Part shown: one piece after another, positions 54,861 to 64,000 of the stretch
Numbering within the stretch: the stretch's first letter is position 1
Layout: every line of letters begins with the position of its first letter
Assembly: GCF_002115785.1 (NCBI RefSeq)
Contig: NZ_JFJY01000003.1
Location: 124,001 to 188,000 of the forward strand
DNA length: 64,000 nt
From: Thalassospira sp. MCCC 1A03138
GTDB lineage: Bacteria > Pseudomonadota > Alphaproteobacteria > Rhodospirillales > Thalassospiraceae
Direction of reading: 5' to 3'
Notes under the pieces: generated by a model
What the model saw: only the letters and a program-made list of their open reading frames with translations
What the model was told of the DNA's origin: nothing
Database searches by the model: none
Program-made: the position numbers and the translations under genes

Positions 54861-56166
54861 AATGTCCCGCCTCAATAAACTTGATGGGGTCTACCTGCTT
54901 GTCGTGAACCAGAACTTCATAGTGCACGTGGCTGCCGGTGCTACGGCCGGTACTTCCCATCAATGCGATTTTGCCCTTTAAATTCACTTCGTCGCCCTTC
55001 TTGACGAGGACCTTGTATAGATGTCCGAAACGGGTTCGAAGGCCGTTACCATGGTCAATTTCGACCATCTTCCCGTATTTTCCGCTCCATCCGGCGAACA
55101 CCACCTTTCCGGGGGCCGTCGCATAGATTGGTGTTTTCATGGGCCCGGCAAGATCAACGCCGGAATGAAAAGCCCATTTACCGTTGATAGGGTCCTTGCG
55201 CTTCCCGAAAGAACTGGAAAGGTAATAGGAATCCGCAGGCTCCCCCAACGGGGTTCTTTTTATTCTATCATGCAGACTTACCAGCTGATCCATACGATCA
55301 CCCACTGCAAGTGCCACACTTACAAACTGTTCGTCCTCGGGGTGCTCGGGCTCGAACGCCACGAACGGTCCACCCACACCACCGGCAACCTCGCCACCTC
55401 CCGGTGCCTGAGGCTTCATCGGCGGTGTAATGATCTCGTCAACCGTAAGACCAGTCATCTCAAGAACCGATTCCAGTTCCAGAATGGTACTGTCAGCGGT
55501 TTCCGCCACGCGCTGCATCGCCTGCTTCTGGATGGTATGCAGATCGGCAATGCGCTGACGTGCTTCACCAAGTTCCGATTGCAGTTTTTTCGAACGCTGC
55601 ATGGCCTGATCACGCTCACGCATAACCCGCGACATGACGGTTTCGACAGTTTCCAGTTCGTCGCGCAAGGCAAGATTTCGGTTGGTAATCCCGTCAATCT
55701 GGGTCTGGAGCGCGTTCATCTGATTATCCATTGATGTCCGCAAGGCGGAAATCTGGACTTTTTCCTTTTCACTGACCGCCAGTTTCGAGGTGTAATCCTG
55801 AACCCGGGCCTGCAGCATCAAATTCTTTTCAGCCATCGACAGAAGATTACGGTGGGTATCTTCCATCTGTGATGTGATTTCACCAAAACGGCGCTGGCTT
55901 TCGGTGACACGTGCGATCAACTGATTGTAGGAAAGCTCGCTGCGAAACAGCTGTTCTTCACGCGTGGCAAGCCGTTGATCAAGATACCAGGAATAACCCG
56001 ATACCCCGACCGTCCAAGTGATCGCAAGGACCCCGACCGATGCCAATGTCAGTTGAGCGTATTTGCCAATCCGCACTTGAGAAACGGAATCATTGGACCG
56101 CACAAGAATGTGCCGGTCCGGAAACCATTTTTCAATCAGGCGACGGCCACGTTCGAACGCCGACAT
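54820..56166 (-). CDS. Coiled-coil M23 metallopeptidase (LmdC/LytM-like)
   Basis: A 448-residue envelope protein. Residues 1-36 are cytoplasmic, one membrane anchor lies at about 37-62, a long coiled coil spans about 70-230, and a Gly/Pro linker precedes a LytM domain at about 310-435. The zinc ligands of an active peptidase are present: H334 and D338 in HSGVD and H415 in HVHYE (413-417), with H413 as catalytic partner. Active peptidases of this family cut peptide cross-links in peptidoglycan. It overlaps the bactofilin gene. Comparable bactofilin/M23 pairs control cell shape in Helicobacter and in alphaproteobacteria. Confidence 0.93.
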   Translation of the reverse strand: MSAFERGRRLIEKWFPDRHILVRSNDSVSQVRIGKYAQLTLASVGVLAITWTVGVSGYSWYLDQRLATREEQLFRSELSYNQLIARVTESQRRFGEITSQMEDTHRNLLSMAEKNLMLQARVQDYTSKLAVSEKEKVQISALRTSMDNQMNALQTQIDGITNRNLALRDELETVETVMSRVMRERDQAMQRSKKLQSELGEARQRIADLHTIQKQAMQRVAETADSTILELESVLEMTGLTVDEIITPPMKPQAPGGGEVAGGVGGPFVAFEPEHPEDEQFVSVALAVGDRMDQLVSLHDRIKRTPLGEPADSYYLSSSFGKRKDPINGKWAFHSGVDLAGPMKTPIYATAPGKVVFAGWSGKYGKMVEIDHGNGLRTRFGHLYKVLVKKGDEVNLKGKIALMGSTGRSTGSHVHYEVLVHDKQVDPIKFIEAGHYVFKNEQETADND

Positions 56167-56391
56167 ACTCAGTGTCTAACCCCTATTTACCCAACATTGC
56201 CCGTTCGATACGAAATCGACGCACAACCGTTTTTTTTCAGACCCCGGCTGAATATCTATTTTCTTTACGCTACCTGTTAGCGCGAAGACAGGCAAGCACG
56301 TTAACACATCCTTAAGGGTAAAAAAATCATCTGCTTTGCACTTCAATATGTTACTCAATGATCTCCCGATGAATTCAACAGCGTTCAAAAC

Positions 56392-56874
56392 ATGCGTTTA
56401 TCCCAATTCATGCTGACCTGTGCTGCAACATGGTTTTACAGCGGACGAACCACCAAGGCACCTGGCACGATGGGATCGCTGGCCGCTGTTCCTGTGGGCT
56501 GGGCAATTGCCGTTTTGCTGGGATACCCGGCTCTGTTGGCCGGAATTGTCATCGTATTCCTTGTAGGAATTCCGATTTCCCATAAATACAGCGAGATGAT
56601 CGGGGTTCACGATCCCGGTGAAATCGTCATCGACGAAGTTGCAGGGCAATGGCTTTGCATACTTGTCGTTCCGCTGGGCAACGAGCTTGCCGATCTCGGC
56701 TGGCTGGCGGCGGCATTTGTCATGTTCCGGTTTTTCGATATTCTGAAACCCTGGCCGATCCGCTGGATCGACCGCCGGATCAGCGGTGGTTTTGGCATCA
56801 TGCTTGATGACATCCTTGCGGGCATATTTGGCATGTTTGTATTGATCGCCGCCCGCTACTTTGCAGGAGTTTGA
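56392..56874 (+). CDS. pgpA: Phosphatidylglycerophosphatase A
   Basis: PgpA dephosphorylates phosphatidylglycerol phosphate in the inner membrane. The 160-residue protein has YSGRTTKAPGTMGSLAAVPV near the N-terminus and the acidic signature HDPGEIVIDEVAGQWLCI (73-90), both diagnostic. About four hydrophobic segments are visible. Six bases separate it from the cinA-type gene. It is divergent from the M23 peptidase gene, with about 225 bases between them; that gap contains no recognisable operator. Confidence 0.93.
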   Translation: MRLSQFMLTCAATWFYSGRTTKAPGTMGSLAAVPVGWAIAVLLGYPALLAGIVIVFLVGIPISHKYSEMIGVHDPGEIVIDEVAGQWLCILVVPLGNELADLGWLAAAFVMFRFFDILKPWPIRWIDRRISGGFGIMLDDILAGIFGMFVLIAARYFAGV

Positions 56875-56880
56875 CCGCCC

Positions 56881-57384
56881 ATGAACATCGAACCGGATAT
56901 TCTTGCGCGCGCAGAAAACCTGATTGCCCTATGCAAATCCAAAGGCGAAATGATCGCAACCGCAGAATCCTGTACCGGCGGGCTTATAGCTGGCGGGCTG
57001 ACGGCCGTTGATGGCAGTTCGTCCGTTGTCGATTGCGGCTTTGTGACGTATTCCAACGAAGCAAAACACGGCCTGATCGGCGTACCGCAGGAATTGCTTG
57101 ATACCTATGGTGCCGTCTCAGAACCGGTCGCGCGCGCAATGGCCGAAGGCGCACTGATCCGCGCTCCACTGGCAACACTGGCTGTCGCGGTTACCGGCAT
57201 CGCCGGTCCGGGCGGCGGATCAGATGAAAAACCGGTTGGACTTGTCCATCTTGCTTGCGCTGGAAAAGGTCGGCCTACCCTGCACCGTCGCCGGGTCTAT
57301 GACGGTGATCGCCATTCGGTACGCAAGGCAACCATCATCGACGCCTATGACATGCTTTCGAAAATGGTCGGCAAAACCGGTTAA
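56881..57384 (+). CDS. CinA-family amidase (nicotinamide-nucleotide amidohydrolase domain)
   Basis: A 167-residue stand-alone CinA C-terminal domain. This family (PncC) converts nicotinamide mononucleotide to nicotinate mononucleotide, recycling the by-product of DNA ligase. The conserved loop ATAESCTGGLIAGGLTAVDG contains the serine of the active site. Further hallmarks are VTYSNEAKHGLIGV, GAVSEPVARAMAEGA and VTGIAGPGGGSDEKPVGLVH (in parts). The N-terminal MoCF domain of full CinA is absent. pgpA-cinA pairing is conserved in Proteobacteria. Confidence 0.93.
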   Translation: MNIEPDILARAENLIALCKSKGEMIATAESCTGGLIAGGLTAVDGSSSVVDCGFVTYSNEAKHGLIGVPQELLDTYGAVSEPVARAMAEGALIRAPLATLAVAVTGIAGPGGGSDEKPVGLVHLACAGKGRPTLHRRRVYDGDRHSVRKATIIDAYDMLSKMVGKTG

Positions 57385-57430
57385 TCAGATTGGCGCATCA
57401 TCGCCCATGCAGCGTGAATGCAACATGTAC

Positions 57431-57889
57431 TCACCGATCTGACAGGGCCTCGTCCGGCTCGCCATAAACCTGATGGGCGCGGGTTTCAAATGCACCAACC
57501 ATCAATTTGACGGCCTCGTTGAACACGACCCCGATCATCTTCTGCAACAGGGCAGAACGGAATTCAAAATCGACAAAGAAGTCGAGCCACGTTCCACCGT
57601 CTTCCGCCGGTTCAAACACCCAGTGATTGTTAAGGTACTTGAACGGCCCCTGCAGATATTCGACATCGACCCGATCCGGGCGCTGTAGCGTGACTTTTGA
57701 TGTGTATTTCTCGCGAAACATTTTGAAACCGATCACCAGATCGGCATGCAAGACATCGCCATCGCGCTTGCGCACACGAGATGCCACACACCATGGCAGA
57801 AATTCCGAATAGGAATCGATATCCGCGACGAGGTCAAACAGCTGTTCCGGCGTATAGGGCAGTTTCCTGCGCTCCGCATGCGTCGGCAC
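57431..57889 (-). CDS. COQ10/RatA-type START-domain protein
   Basis: A 152-residue helix-grip protein of the polyketide-cyclase/COQ10 family. It starts at GTG 57889, fixed by an AAAGGAG site six bases upstream. LPYTPEQLFDLVADIDSYSEFLPWC, VDVEYLQGPFKYLNNHWVF and FRSALLQKMIGVVFNEAVKLM (in parts) are family signatures. Mitochondrial COQ10 binds ubiquinone and assists respiration; E. coli RatA has been described as blocking 70S assembly. The alphaproteobacterial form is closer in context to COQ10. It follows lipA by about 45 bases. Confidence 0.9.
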   Translation of the reverse strand: MPTHAERRKLPYTPEQLFDLVADIDSYSEFLPWCVASRVRKRDGDVLHADLVIGFKMFREKYTSKVTLQRPDRVDVEYLQGPFKYLNNHWVFEPAEDGGTWLDFFVDFEFRSALLQKMIGVVFNEAVKLMVGAFETRAHQVYGEPDEALSDR

Positions 57890-57936
57890 CCTGATCTCCT
57901 TTGTCGTCGCGTTTATCGGTTTGAAATGCGGCGCAC

Positions 57937-58932
57937 TTACTGCGCCGCTGTTGTTGCCTGCATTCTGGCTTTGGCTTCGTCAGCAGCCGCAAGCTTTCTT
58001 TCGCGTGCCTTGCGCAGTTCCTCGAAGTCACGGTCCGCATGATAGCTTGAACGCGTCAGCGGCGTTGCCGACACCATCAGGAAGCCCTTGCCGCGTGCCA
58101 TCGAGGCGTAATCCTTGAACTCATCCGGCGTCACGAACCGGTTAACCGGTTCGTGCTTAAGCGTCGGCTGCAAATACTGGCCAATCGTCAGGAAGTCGAC
58201 ATCCGCAACCCGCAGATCGTCCATGACCTGTGCCAGTTCATGACGCTCTTCACCAAACCCAACCATCAGGCCCGATTTGGTAAAGATCGTCGGATCAATC
58301 TGTTTGACGCGATCAAGAATGCGCAGCGACTGGTAATAGCGCGCACCCGGCCGGATCGAGGTATAAAGCCTGGGAACGGTTTCAAGGTTATGGTTGAAAA
58401 CGTCCGGACGTGCACGGGCAACGATTTCAACGGCACCTGGCTTATCGCGGAAATCGGGGGTCAGAATTTCAATCGTGGTTTCCGGCGATTTATGGCGGAT
58501 CGCCTCGATCACGCGGGCAAAATGTGCGGCTCCACCATCGGCCAGATCATCACGGTCGACCGAGGTGATCACGACATGTTTAAGCGCCATGTCGGCAACC
58601 GCCATCGCAAGGTTTTCCGGCTCGAACGGATCAAGCGCACCGGGCATGCCGGTCTTGACGTTACAGAACGAACAGGCACGCGTGCAGGTGTCCCCCATGA
58701 TCATGAAGGATGCGTGTTTCTTCTGCCAGCATTCACCAATGTTCGGGCACGCCGCTTCTTCGCAGACGGTATGCAAATTGAGGCCGCGCGCAAGTTCGCG
58801 CGTTTCCTGATACCCCTTCGAGGTTGGCGCCTTGACGCGAATCCATTCGGGTTTGCGTCCGGACGGACGATCCGGGCGTTTCTGCTTTTCCGGGTGACGA
58901 AGTGCCTGTGCTTCGTTGCGCGCCGTCGACAT
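57937..58932 (-). CDS. lipA: Lipoyl synthase
   Basis: LipA inserts two sulfurs into protein-bound octanoyl groups, making lipoate for the pyruvate and other 2-oxoacid dehydrogenases. The start at 58932 has GGAGGT six bases upstream and gives 331 residues. The auxiliary cluster cysteines are C57, C62 and C68 in [13 protein letters not shown]. The radical SAM cysteines are C83, C87 and C90 in CTRACSFC. The C-terminal RSSYHAD supplies the serine ligand. The position after lpdA matches its service to the pyruvate dehydrogenase genes encoded just upstream. Confidence 0.96.
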   Translation of the reverse strand: MSTARNEAQALRHPEKQKRPDRPSGRKPEWIRVKAPTSKGYQETRELARGLNLHTVCEEAACPNIGECWQKKHASFMIMGDTCTRACSFCNVKTGMPGALDPFEPENLAMAVADMALKHVVITSVDRDDLADGGAAHFARVIEAIRHKSPETTIEILTPDFRDKPGAVEIVARARPDVFNHNLETVPRLYTSIRPGARYYQSLRILDRVKQIDPTIFTKSGLMVGFGEERHELAQVMDDLRVADVDFLTIGQYLQPTLKHEPVNRFVTPDEFKDYASMARGKGFLMVSATPLTRSSYHADRDFEELRKARERKLAAADEAKARMQATTAAQ

Positions 58933-59050
58933 AGAGTTACCTCCGAAGGATTGGACGGGCGGCAATGTGCCGCCACGTCACGCATTTGTCAAACCGACAA
59001 TCGTCCAAAACGGTCATACCGGGCATGTTCGCCCGGTACAACGCCGTATT

Positions 59051-60448
59051 CTAGAAGTGGATCGCACGCCCATAGGCGTCAAGGACCGACTCATGCATCA
59101 TTTCCGAAAGGGTCGGATGCGGGAAGACCGTATGCATCAGATCTTCTTCGGTCGTTTCAAGACCCATGGCCACGACAAAGCCCTGGATCAGCTCGGTCAC
59201 TTCGGCACCAACCATGTGCGCACCAAGCAATTCACCGGTCTTGGCATCAAACACCGTTTTGACCAGACCTTCGGCCTCGCCCAGTGCAACCGCCTTGCCG
59301 TTCCCGATGAACGGGAATTTGCCGACCTTGACGTCGTAACCGGCTTCCTTGGCTTTGGCTTCGGTCAGACCGACACTTGCCACCTGCGGATGGCAATAGG
59401 TGCAACCCGGAATCTTGCGCGGATCAAGCGGGTGAACCCCTTTGACACCGGCAATCTTTTCAACGCAGATGACGCCTTCATGCTCGGCCTTGTGCGCCAG
59501 CATCGGCGGTCCTGCGACGTCACCAATGGCATAAATGCCCGGCTCTGCCGTTGCCGAATACTCGTTCGTATCAATGACGTTGCGATCAACCTTGACCTTG
59601 GTGGTTTCCAGACCGAGATTTTCGGTATTGCCGATCACACCAACCGCGGAAATCACGCGATCAACGGTCAATTCCTGTTTCTTGCCGTCCTTGGTTTCAA
59701 TCGTGACGACAACATTGTCGGCGTTGCGCTTAAGGTTCGCGACCTTGGCTTCCGTCAGGATTTTCATCCCGTCCTTGGTCATCATCTTCTGCGCAAGGGC
59801 GGCCACTTCCTTGTCTTCGACCGGCATGATCTGCGACATGATTTCGACCACCGTCACTTCCGCACCCATAGTGTGGTAGAAGCTGGCAAATTCGATACCA
59901 ATCGCGCCTGAACCGACAACCACAAGGCTTTTGGGCATCTTGTCAGGCGTCATCGCCTTTTTATAGTCCCAGACCACCTTGCCATCGGCTTCCAGCCCCG
60001 GCAGGGACCGTGCCCGTGCACCTGTCGCGATAATGTAATTCTTCGCGGTATAGGTACCGGCATCCTTGCCTTCGACCTTGATCTTTTTGGGACCGTCGAA
60101 TTTGGCTTCGCCGTTGATCACGGTGACCTTGTTCTTCTTCAGAAGATGGCCGACACCGCCCGAAAGCTGCTTGGAAACGCCGCGCGAACGCTGAATGACT
60201 GCATCCAGATCAAAGGAAGGCTTTTCACATGACAGACCGAATGACTTGGCATGCTGCATGTTGCGATAGACTTCCGCCGAACGCAGCAGCGCCTTGGTCG
60301 GAATACAGCCCCAGTTCAGGCAGATGCCGCCAAGATGTTCGCGTTCAACAACCGCGGTTTTCAGGCCAAGCTGTGCGGCACGAATGGCCGTGACATAGCC
60401 ACCGGGGCCCGCGCCAACAACGATTAAGTCGAAATTGTTATCCGCCAT
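59051..60448 (-). CDS. lpdA: Dihydrolipoyl dehydrogenase (E3)
   Basis: E3 reoxidises dihydrolipoamide with NAD+. The 465-residue flavoprotein has the FAD motif VGAGPGGYV at about 11-19 and the redox disulfide C43/C48 in GGICLNWGCIPTK. The NAD motif is VVGSGAIGIEFASF. The catalytic pair is H444 and E449 in FPHPTLSEMM. It lies downstream of pdhC with a hairpin between, and upstream of lipA, so this copy probably serves the pyruvate dehydrogenase complex. Confidence 0.96.
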   Translation of the reverse strand: MADNNFDLIVVGAGPGGYVTAIRAAQLGLKTAVVEREHLGGICLNWGCIPTKALLRSAEVYRNMQHAKSFGLSCEKPSFDLDAVIQRSRGVSKQLSGGVGHLLKKNKVTVINGEAKFDGPKKIKVEGKDAGTYTAKNYIIATGARARSLPGLEADGKVVWDYKKAMTPDKMPKSLVVVGSGAIGIEFASFYHTMGAEVTVVEIMSQIMPVEDKEVAALAQKMMTKDGMKILTEAKVANLKRNADNVVVTIETKDGKKQELTVDRVISAVGVIGNTENLGLETTKVKVDRNVIDTNEYSATAEPGIYAIGDVAGPPMLAHKAEHEGVICVEKIAGVKGVHPLDPRKIPGCTYCHPQVASVGLTEAKAKEAGYDVKVGKFPFIGNGKAVALGEAEGLVKTVFDAKTGELLGAHMVGAEVTELIQGFVVAMGLETTEEDLMHTVFPHPTLSEMMHESVLDAYGRAIHF

Positions 60449-60505
60449 CGTAAGATCTCCTTCGCCTGCCCGTCACCGGTCACAGGTCTTGAAATTCAAA
60501 TGCTT

Positions 60506-60529
60506 GCGGGGACTGTTTAAAGTCCCCGC
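60506..60529 (-). other. Intercistronic hairpin between pdhC and lpdA
   Basis: The perfect stem GCGGGGAC/GTCCCCGC with loop TGTTTAAA lies 15 bases after the pdhC stop. There is no T run after it, so RNA stabilisation or processing is more likely than full termination. Confidence 0.55.
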
Positions 60530-60543
60530 GCAATTTCCGAACC

Positions 60544-61869
60544 TCAGAGCAACATGCTCAGCGGATCTTCGATCAGCTTTTTGAATTCAGCCATGAATTC
60601 AGCACCGACCGCACCATCGACCACACGATGGTCGACCGACAGCGTGCAGCTCATGACGGTGGCAATAGCCAAGGCACCGTCCTTGACAACCGCGCGCTGT
60701 TCACCGGCACCAACGGCCAGAATGCAGCCCTGCGGCGGGTTGATGATGGCAGAGAATTCCTTGATGCCAAACATGCCAAGGTTAGAGACAGAGAAAGTCC
60801 CTCCCTGGAATTCTTCCGGTTTGAGCTTACCTTCGCGTGCCTTGCCAGCCAGAGCCTTCATCTCGGTCGAGATTTCGGCAAGCCCCTTGCCACCCGCATT
60901 GCGGATAACCGGGGTGATCAGTCCGCCATCAATGGCAACCGCAACCGAAATGTCCTGCTGCTTGCACTGCAGGATGGCTGCATCGGTCCAGACAGCATTG
61001 GCCGCCGGAACACGCTTCAGCGCGATGGATGCTGCACGAATGACGAAATCGTTGACCGAAACCTTGACCCCCTCGCCGGCTTTCTCATTAAGCTGCTTGC
61101 GGGTAGCAAGCAGATTGTCGAGTTCGCAATCGACCGTCAGGTAGAAATGCGGAACCTGCTGTTTGGACTGGGTCAGACGACGGGCAATAACCTTGCGCAT
61201 CGAGCTGTTCGGGATTTCTTCGTATTCCGGCAAACCGGTCAAATCCGGGTTCCAGCCAGACGCCGCCGGTGCCTGCGGGGCTGCTGCAGGTTTCTCGGCA
61301 GCAGGAGCCGAAGAAGTAGCAGCAGAAGCAGCTTTATCGGCCGGTTTGGACGACATTGCGGCCTCGACATCGCGTTTCACAACACGACCACGCGGGCCTG
61401 AACCTTCGACCTTGCCAAGATCAACGCCTTCGTTCGCAGCAATGCGACGCGCAAGCGGGCTTGCCTTGACGCGATCCCCACCGGAAACCGGTGCGGCAGG
61501 TGCCTGACCTTTTGCCGGTGCAGACTCTGACTTCGATTCTTCCTGTTTCGGCGCTTCCGCAGCCGGTGCAGCGCCGCCAGTAGACGCTGCAGACGTATCT
61601 GCACCATCAAGCGCGCTGGCATCTTCGCCTTCTTCCAGAAGAAGTGCTATAACCTCGTTCACAGCAACGCCTTCGCTGCCTTCGGAAACAAGGATTTTGC
61701 CGATTTTGCCTTCATCGACGGCTTCAACTTCCATCGTGGCTTTATCGGTTTCGATTTCGGCAATGACGTCACCTGACTCAACGGTGTCGCCTTCCTTGAC
61801 AAGCCATTTCGCCAAGGTGCCTTCGGTCATGGTCGGCGACAGGGCCGGCATCAATATCTTAACAGGCAT
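60544..61869 (-). CDS. pdhC: Pyruvate dehydrogenase E2, dihydrolipoyl acetyltransferase
   Basis: The core of the complex, 441 residues. One lipoyl domain spans about 1-80, with the lipoylated lysine K43 in [11 protein letters not shown]. An Ala/Pro-rich linker follows, then the E1/E3-binding domain at about 135-172 ([20 protein letters not shown]). The catalytic domain is at about 205-441, with H414 and D418 in DHRVVDGA near the C-terminus. The order pdhA-pdhB-pdhC is a standard alphaproteobacterial operon. The lipoyl domain is almost the same as that of pdhB. Confidence 0.96.
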   Translation of the reverse strand: MPVKILMPALSPTMTEGTLAKWLVKEGDTVESGDVIAEIETDKATMEVEAVDEGKIGKILVSEGSEGVAVNEVIALLLEEGEDASALDGADTSAASTGGAAPAAEAPKQEESKSESAPAKGQAPAAPVSGGDRVKASPLARRIAANEGVDLGKVEGSGPRGRVVKRDVEAAMSSKPADKAASAATSSAPAAEKPAAAPQAPAASGWNPDLTGLPEYEEIPNSSMRKVIARRLTQSKQQVPHFYLTVDCELDNLLATRKQLNEKAGEGVKVSVNDFVIRAASIALKRVPAANAVWTDAAILQCKQQDISVAVAIDGGLITPVIRNAGGKGLAEISTEMKALAGKAREGKLKPEEFQGGTFSVSNLGMFGIKEFSAIINPPQGCILAVGAGEQRAVVKDGALAIATVMSCTLSVDHRVVDGAVGAEFMAEFKKLIEDPLSMLL

Positions 61870-61932
61870 GAACGCAATCTCCCGGTAACGGGGCGGCGCG
61901 GGTTTGCCGCGCCCTGCCCCTGTCCGTTTTAC

Positions 61933-63366
61933 TTAGCGATAGCAAACGGCCTTGGCCGCATCGACGATGTGTTGCTCCTGCGGAAGTGCAAGCACTTCGA
62001 GGTTAGCAGCATATGGCATCGGAACATCTTCACCGGTAACGCGCGCGACCGGCGCATCCAGGTAATCAAACGCATGTTCCATGATGACCGATGCGATCTC
62101 GGCACCGATACCGGCAAAGTGCCAGCCTTCTTCGCAGGTCACGAGACGGTTGGTTTTCATGACCGAGCGAACGATGGTGTTCACATCAAGCGGACGGATG
62201 GTCCGAAGGTTGATGACCTCGGCGGAAATGCCCTGCTCTGCAAGCTGCTCTGCCGCTTTCAGCGCCTTGCCGACCATGATTGAAAACGCAACGATGGTAA
62301 CGTCCGTTCCTTCGCGTTCGATCTTTGCCTGACCGATCGGAAGAACGAAATCTTCGTCGTCCGGCACTTCGAAGCTTTGTCCGTAAAGGATTTCGTTTTC
62401 AAGGAAGACAATCGGGTTCGGATCACGAATAGCAGCCTTGAGCAGACCCTTCGCATCGGCCGCCGACCAAGGTGCGACAACCTTGAGCCCCGGGCAATGA
62501 GCATACCAGGATGCATAGCACTGCGAATGCTGTGCGCCCACACGCGACGCAGCACCGTTCGGGCCACGGAACACGATCGGGCAACCAAGCTGGCCACCGG
62601 ACATATACAGGGTTTTCGCAGCAGAGTTGATGATCTGGTCAATCGCCTGCATGGCGAAGTTAAAGGTCATGAACTCAAGAACCGGTTTCAGGCCCATGAA
62701 TGCCGAACCGGTTGCAAGGCCGGTAAAGCCATGCTCGGTAATCGGGGTGTCGACAACACGCTTGTCACCGAATTCATCGAGCAAGCCCTGGGTGACTTTA
62801 TAAGCCCCCTGATACTGCGCGACTTCTTCCCCCATGACATAAACGTTTTCATCGGCTCGCATTTCTTCGGCCATGGCATCGCGCAGGGCTTCACGAACGG
62901 TCTGGGTCTTGAACGACGTATAGGTTTTCTCGTCCTGGGTCGCGTTCATGACGCTCATGGCACGCGGGTCCTGTTCGGCCCGTTCAATCGCACCGCTTGC
63001 AGCAACCGGTGCTGCATTGGACGAACTGGCCGGGGCCTTTTCTTCTTCCTTGGCTTCGGCCGGTGCGGCGTCGGCTTTCGGTGCAGAAGACGCCGAAACA
63101 TTATCAAGGGCGGAAGCATCCTCGTCTTCTTCGAGGATATAGGCGATCACAGCATTCACCGCGACGTTTTCAGTCCCTTCGGCAATCACGATCTTGCCGA
63201 TGGTCCCTTCGTCAACGGCCTCGACTTCCATCGTGGCTTTGTCGGTTTCAATTTCTGCAATCACGTCACCGGAGGCAACAGTGTCGCCTTCCTTGACGGT
63301 CCATTTGGCAAGCGTGCCTTCTGTCATGGTCGGCGACAGCGCCGGCATCAAAACTTCAATCGGCAT
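61933..63366 (-). CDS. pdhB: Pyruvate dehydrogenase E1 beta subunit with N-terminal lipoyl domain
   Basis: The 477-residue protein joins a lipoyl domain (about 1-80, K43 in [11 protein letters not shown]) through an Ala/Glu-rich linker to a transketolase-type beta subunit (about 145-477). The beta part shows [47 protein letters not shown] and [21 protein letters not shown] (in parts). Fusion of a lipoyl domain to E1 beta is a known feature of Alphaproteobacteria. It lies between pdhA and pdhC with short gaps of 53 and 63 bases. Confidence 0.96.
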   Translation of the reverse strand: MPIEVLMPALSPTMTEGTLAKWTVKEGDTVASGDVIAEIETDKATMEVEAVDEGTIGKIVIAEGTENVAVNAVIAYILEEDEDASALDNVSASSAPKADAAPAEAKEEEKAPASSSNAAPVAASGAIERAEQDPRAMSVMNATQDEKTYTSFKTQTVREALRDAMAEEMRADENVYVMGEEVAQYQGAYKVTQGLLDEFGDKRVVDTPITEHGFTGLATGSAFMGLKPVLEFMTFNFAMQAIDQIINSAAKTLYMSGGQLGCPIVFRGPNGAASRVGAQHSQCYASWYAHCPGLKVVAPWSAADAKGLLKAAIRDPNPIVFLENEILYGQSFEVPDDEDFVLPIGQAKIEREGTDVTIVAFSIMVGKALKAAEQLAEQGISAEVINLRTIRPLDVNTIVRSVMKTNRLVTCEEGWHFAGIGAEIASVIMEHAFDYLDAPVARVTGEDVPMPYAANLEVLALPQEQHIVDAAKAVCYR

Positions 63367-63419
63367 TGTTCCCTCTCTCCCGGGAAATATCGGTCAAAAG
63401 CGGTTCGCGGGTGTCGCGA

Positions 63420-64000
63420 TCACGCGTCGATCAGAATATCTGTGAACAGTTCGGAAACATCCGGTTCCGGGCTGTTTTGCGCAAACTCGGCCGCTTTGGC
63501 GACTTCCGCTTTCACATCCTTGTCGATGTCCTTGAGACCAGCCTCGTCGATGATATCGCCATCGATCAGCAGCTTTTTGACCATATCGATCGGATCGTGC
63601 TCTTTACGCATTTTATCGAGCTCGTCCTTGGTACGATATTTCGCCGGGTCGGACATGGAATGCCCGCGATAGCGATAGGTCTTGAGCTCAAGGATATAGG
63701 GCCCTTTGCCTTCGCGGCAATGCGCAACGGCACGTTCACCGGCGTCCTTGACCGCCAGAACGTCCATGCCATCAACCTGTTCGCCCGGGATACCATAGGC
63801 AGAACCGCGCTCGTAAAGGTCCGGGCTGGCCGAATGGCGCTGTGCCGACGTTCCCATGGCATACTGGTTGTTTTCGATGCAATAGATCACCGGAAGCTTC
63901 CAGAGCGCTGCCATGTTGAAGGATTCGTATACCTGCCCCTGGTTGACGGCGCCGTCCCCAAGATAGGTCAGGCAGACACGGTCCTGACCGCGATATTTGT
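63420..64000 (-). CDS. pdhA: Pyruvate dehydrogenase E1 alpha subunit (partial, N-terminus outside window)
   Basis: The visible 193 C-terminal residues belong to the thiamine-diphosphate-binding E1 alpha subunit. At the window edge the frame is open and reads TYLGDGAVNQGQVYESFNMA, which is the GDG...N thiamine and magnesium motif. IYCIENNQYAMGTSAQRHSA and TYRYRGHSMSDPAKYRTKDE follow; the latter contains the phosphorylation-loop region of eukaryotic homologues. It ends 53 bases before pdhB. Confidence 0.96.
   Translation of the reverse strand, partial: KYRGQDRVCLTYLGDGAVNQGQVYESFNMAALWKLPVIYCIENNQYAMGTSAQRHSASPDLYERGSAYGIPGEQVDGMDVLAVKDAGERAVAHCREGKGPYILELKTYRYRGHSMSDPAKYRTKDELDKMRKEHDPIDMVKKLLIDGDIIDEAGLKDIDKDVKAEVAKAAEFAQNSPEPDVSELFTDILIDA

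Overview
The window reads as a continuous piece of an alphaproteobacterial chromosome. The protein types point to the Rhodospirillales, perhaps a Thalassospira-like marine organism (inference). The evidence is a MucR/Ros-type regulator, a pyruvate dehydrogenase E1-beta with its own lipoyl domain, an R-transferase (Bpt/ATE), a single bifunctional RelA/SpoT protein next to rpoZ, a livHMGF operon with an added small membrane protein, and the gene order parC-recO-era-rnc-lepB-acpS-pdxJ. No phage, plasmid, insertion sequence, CRISPR array, rRNA or tRNA was recognised. Genes are densely packed and often coupled by TAATG, TGATG or ATGA overlaps.

Layout. 1-2.9 kb (minus): ribD (cut by the window edge), nrdR, glyA, rpiB. 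3.3 kb: mucR-like regulator. 3.9-9.6 kb (minus): branched-chain amino-acid ABC importer livH-M-G-F, a small membrane protein, then livK. 9.9-13.5 kb (minus): a small conserved protein and three valine-catabolism genes (isobutyryl-CoA dehydrogenase, 3-hydroxyisobutyryl-CoA hydrolase, 3-hydroxyisobutyrate dehydrogenase). 13.7-18.1 kb (plus): O-acetylhomoserine sulfhydrylase, DeoR regulator plus MFS transporter, hemB. 18.2-19.0 kb: a non-coding stretch with a dispersed palindromic repeat. 19-27.4 kb: HAD hydrolase, a DUF1127 microprotein, malonyl-CoA synthetase, a divergent ornithine decarboxylase/aldehyde dehydrogenase pair, threonine dehydratase and a flavin reductase. 27.6-33.6 kb: motA-motB, arginyl/leucyl-transferase, and a TRAP transporter whose binding protein converges on its permease genes.

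33.9-45 kb (minus): a housekeeping block: parC, recO, two tiny membrane proteins, era, rnc, lepB, acpS, pdxJ, a DUF2062 protein, rel/spoT, rpoZ, folK. 45.3-48.5 kb (plus): NYN-domain protein, family-5 uracil-DNA glycosylase, recQ. 48.5-51.2 kb (minus): an exported glutathione-peroxidase-like protein, a sulfite-oxidase-type molybdoenzyme, smpB, dapA. 51.4-54.3 kb (plus): lytic transglycosylase and a type II haloacid dehalogenase. 54.4-56.2 kb (minus): bactofilin and a coiled-coil M23 peptidase. 56.4-57.4 kb (plus): pgpA and cinA-type amidase. 57.4-64 kb (minus): the pyruvate dehydrogenase series pdhA-pdhB-pdhC-lpdA, followed by lipA and a COQ10/RatA-type START protein.

Together the window covers central metabolism (pyruvate dehydrogenase with its lipoylation enzyme), branched-chain amino-acid import and catabolism, ribosome and RNA maturation, stringent response, cell-envelope shaping and C4/keto-acid uptake. 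No clearly new multi-gene defence or mobile system is visible. The items most worth a second look are regulatory palindromes in divergent promoters, a possible leader ORF plus perfect palindrome before threonine dehydratase, the two uncharacterised membrane microproteins inside the recO-era block, and the bactofilin/M23 gene overlap.
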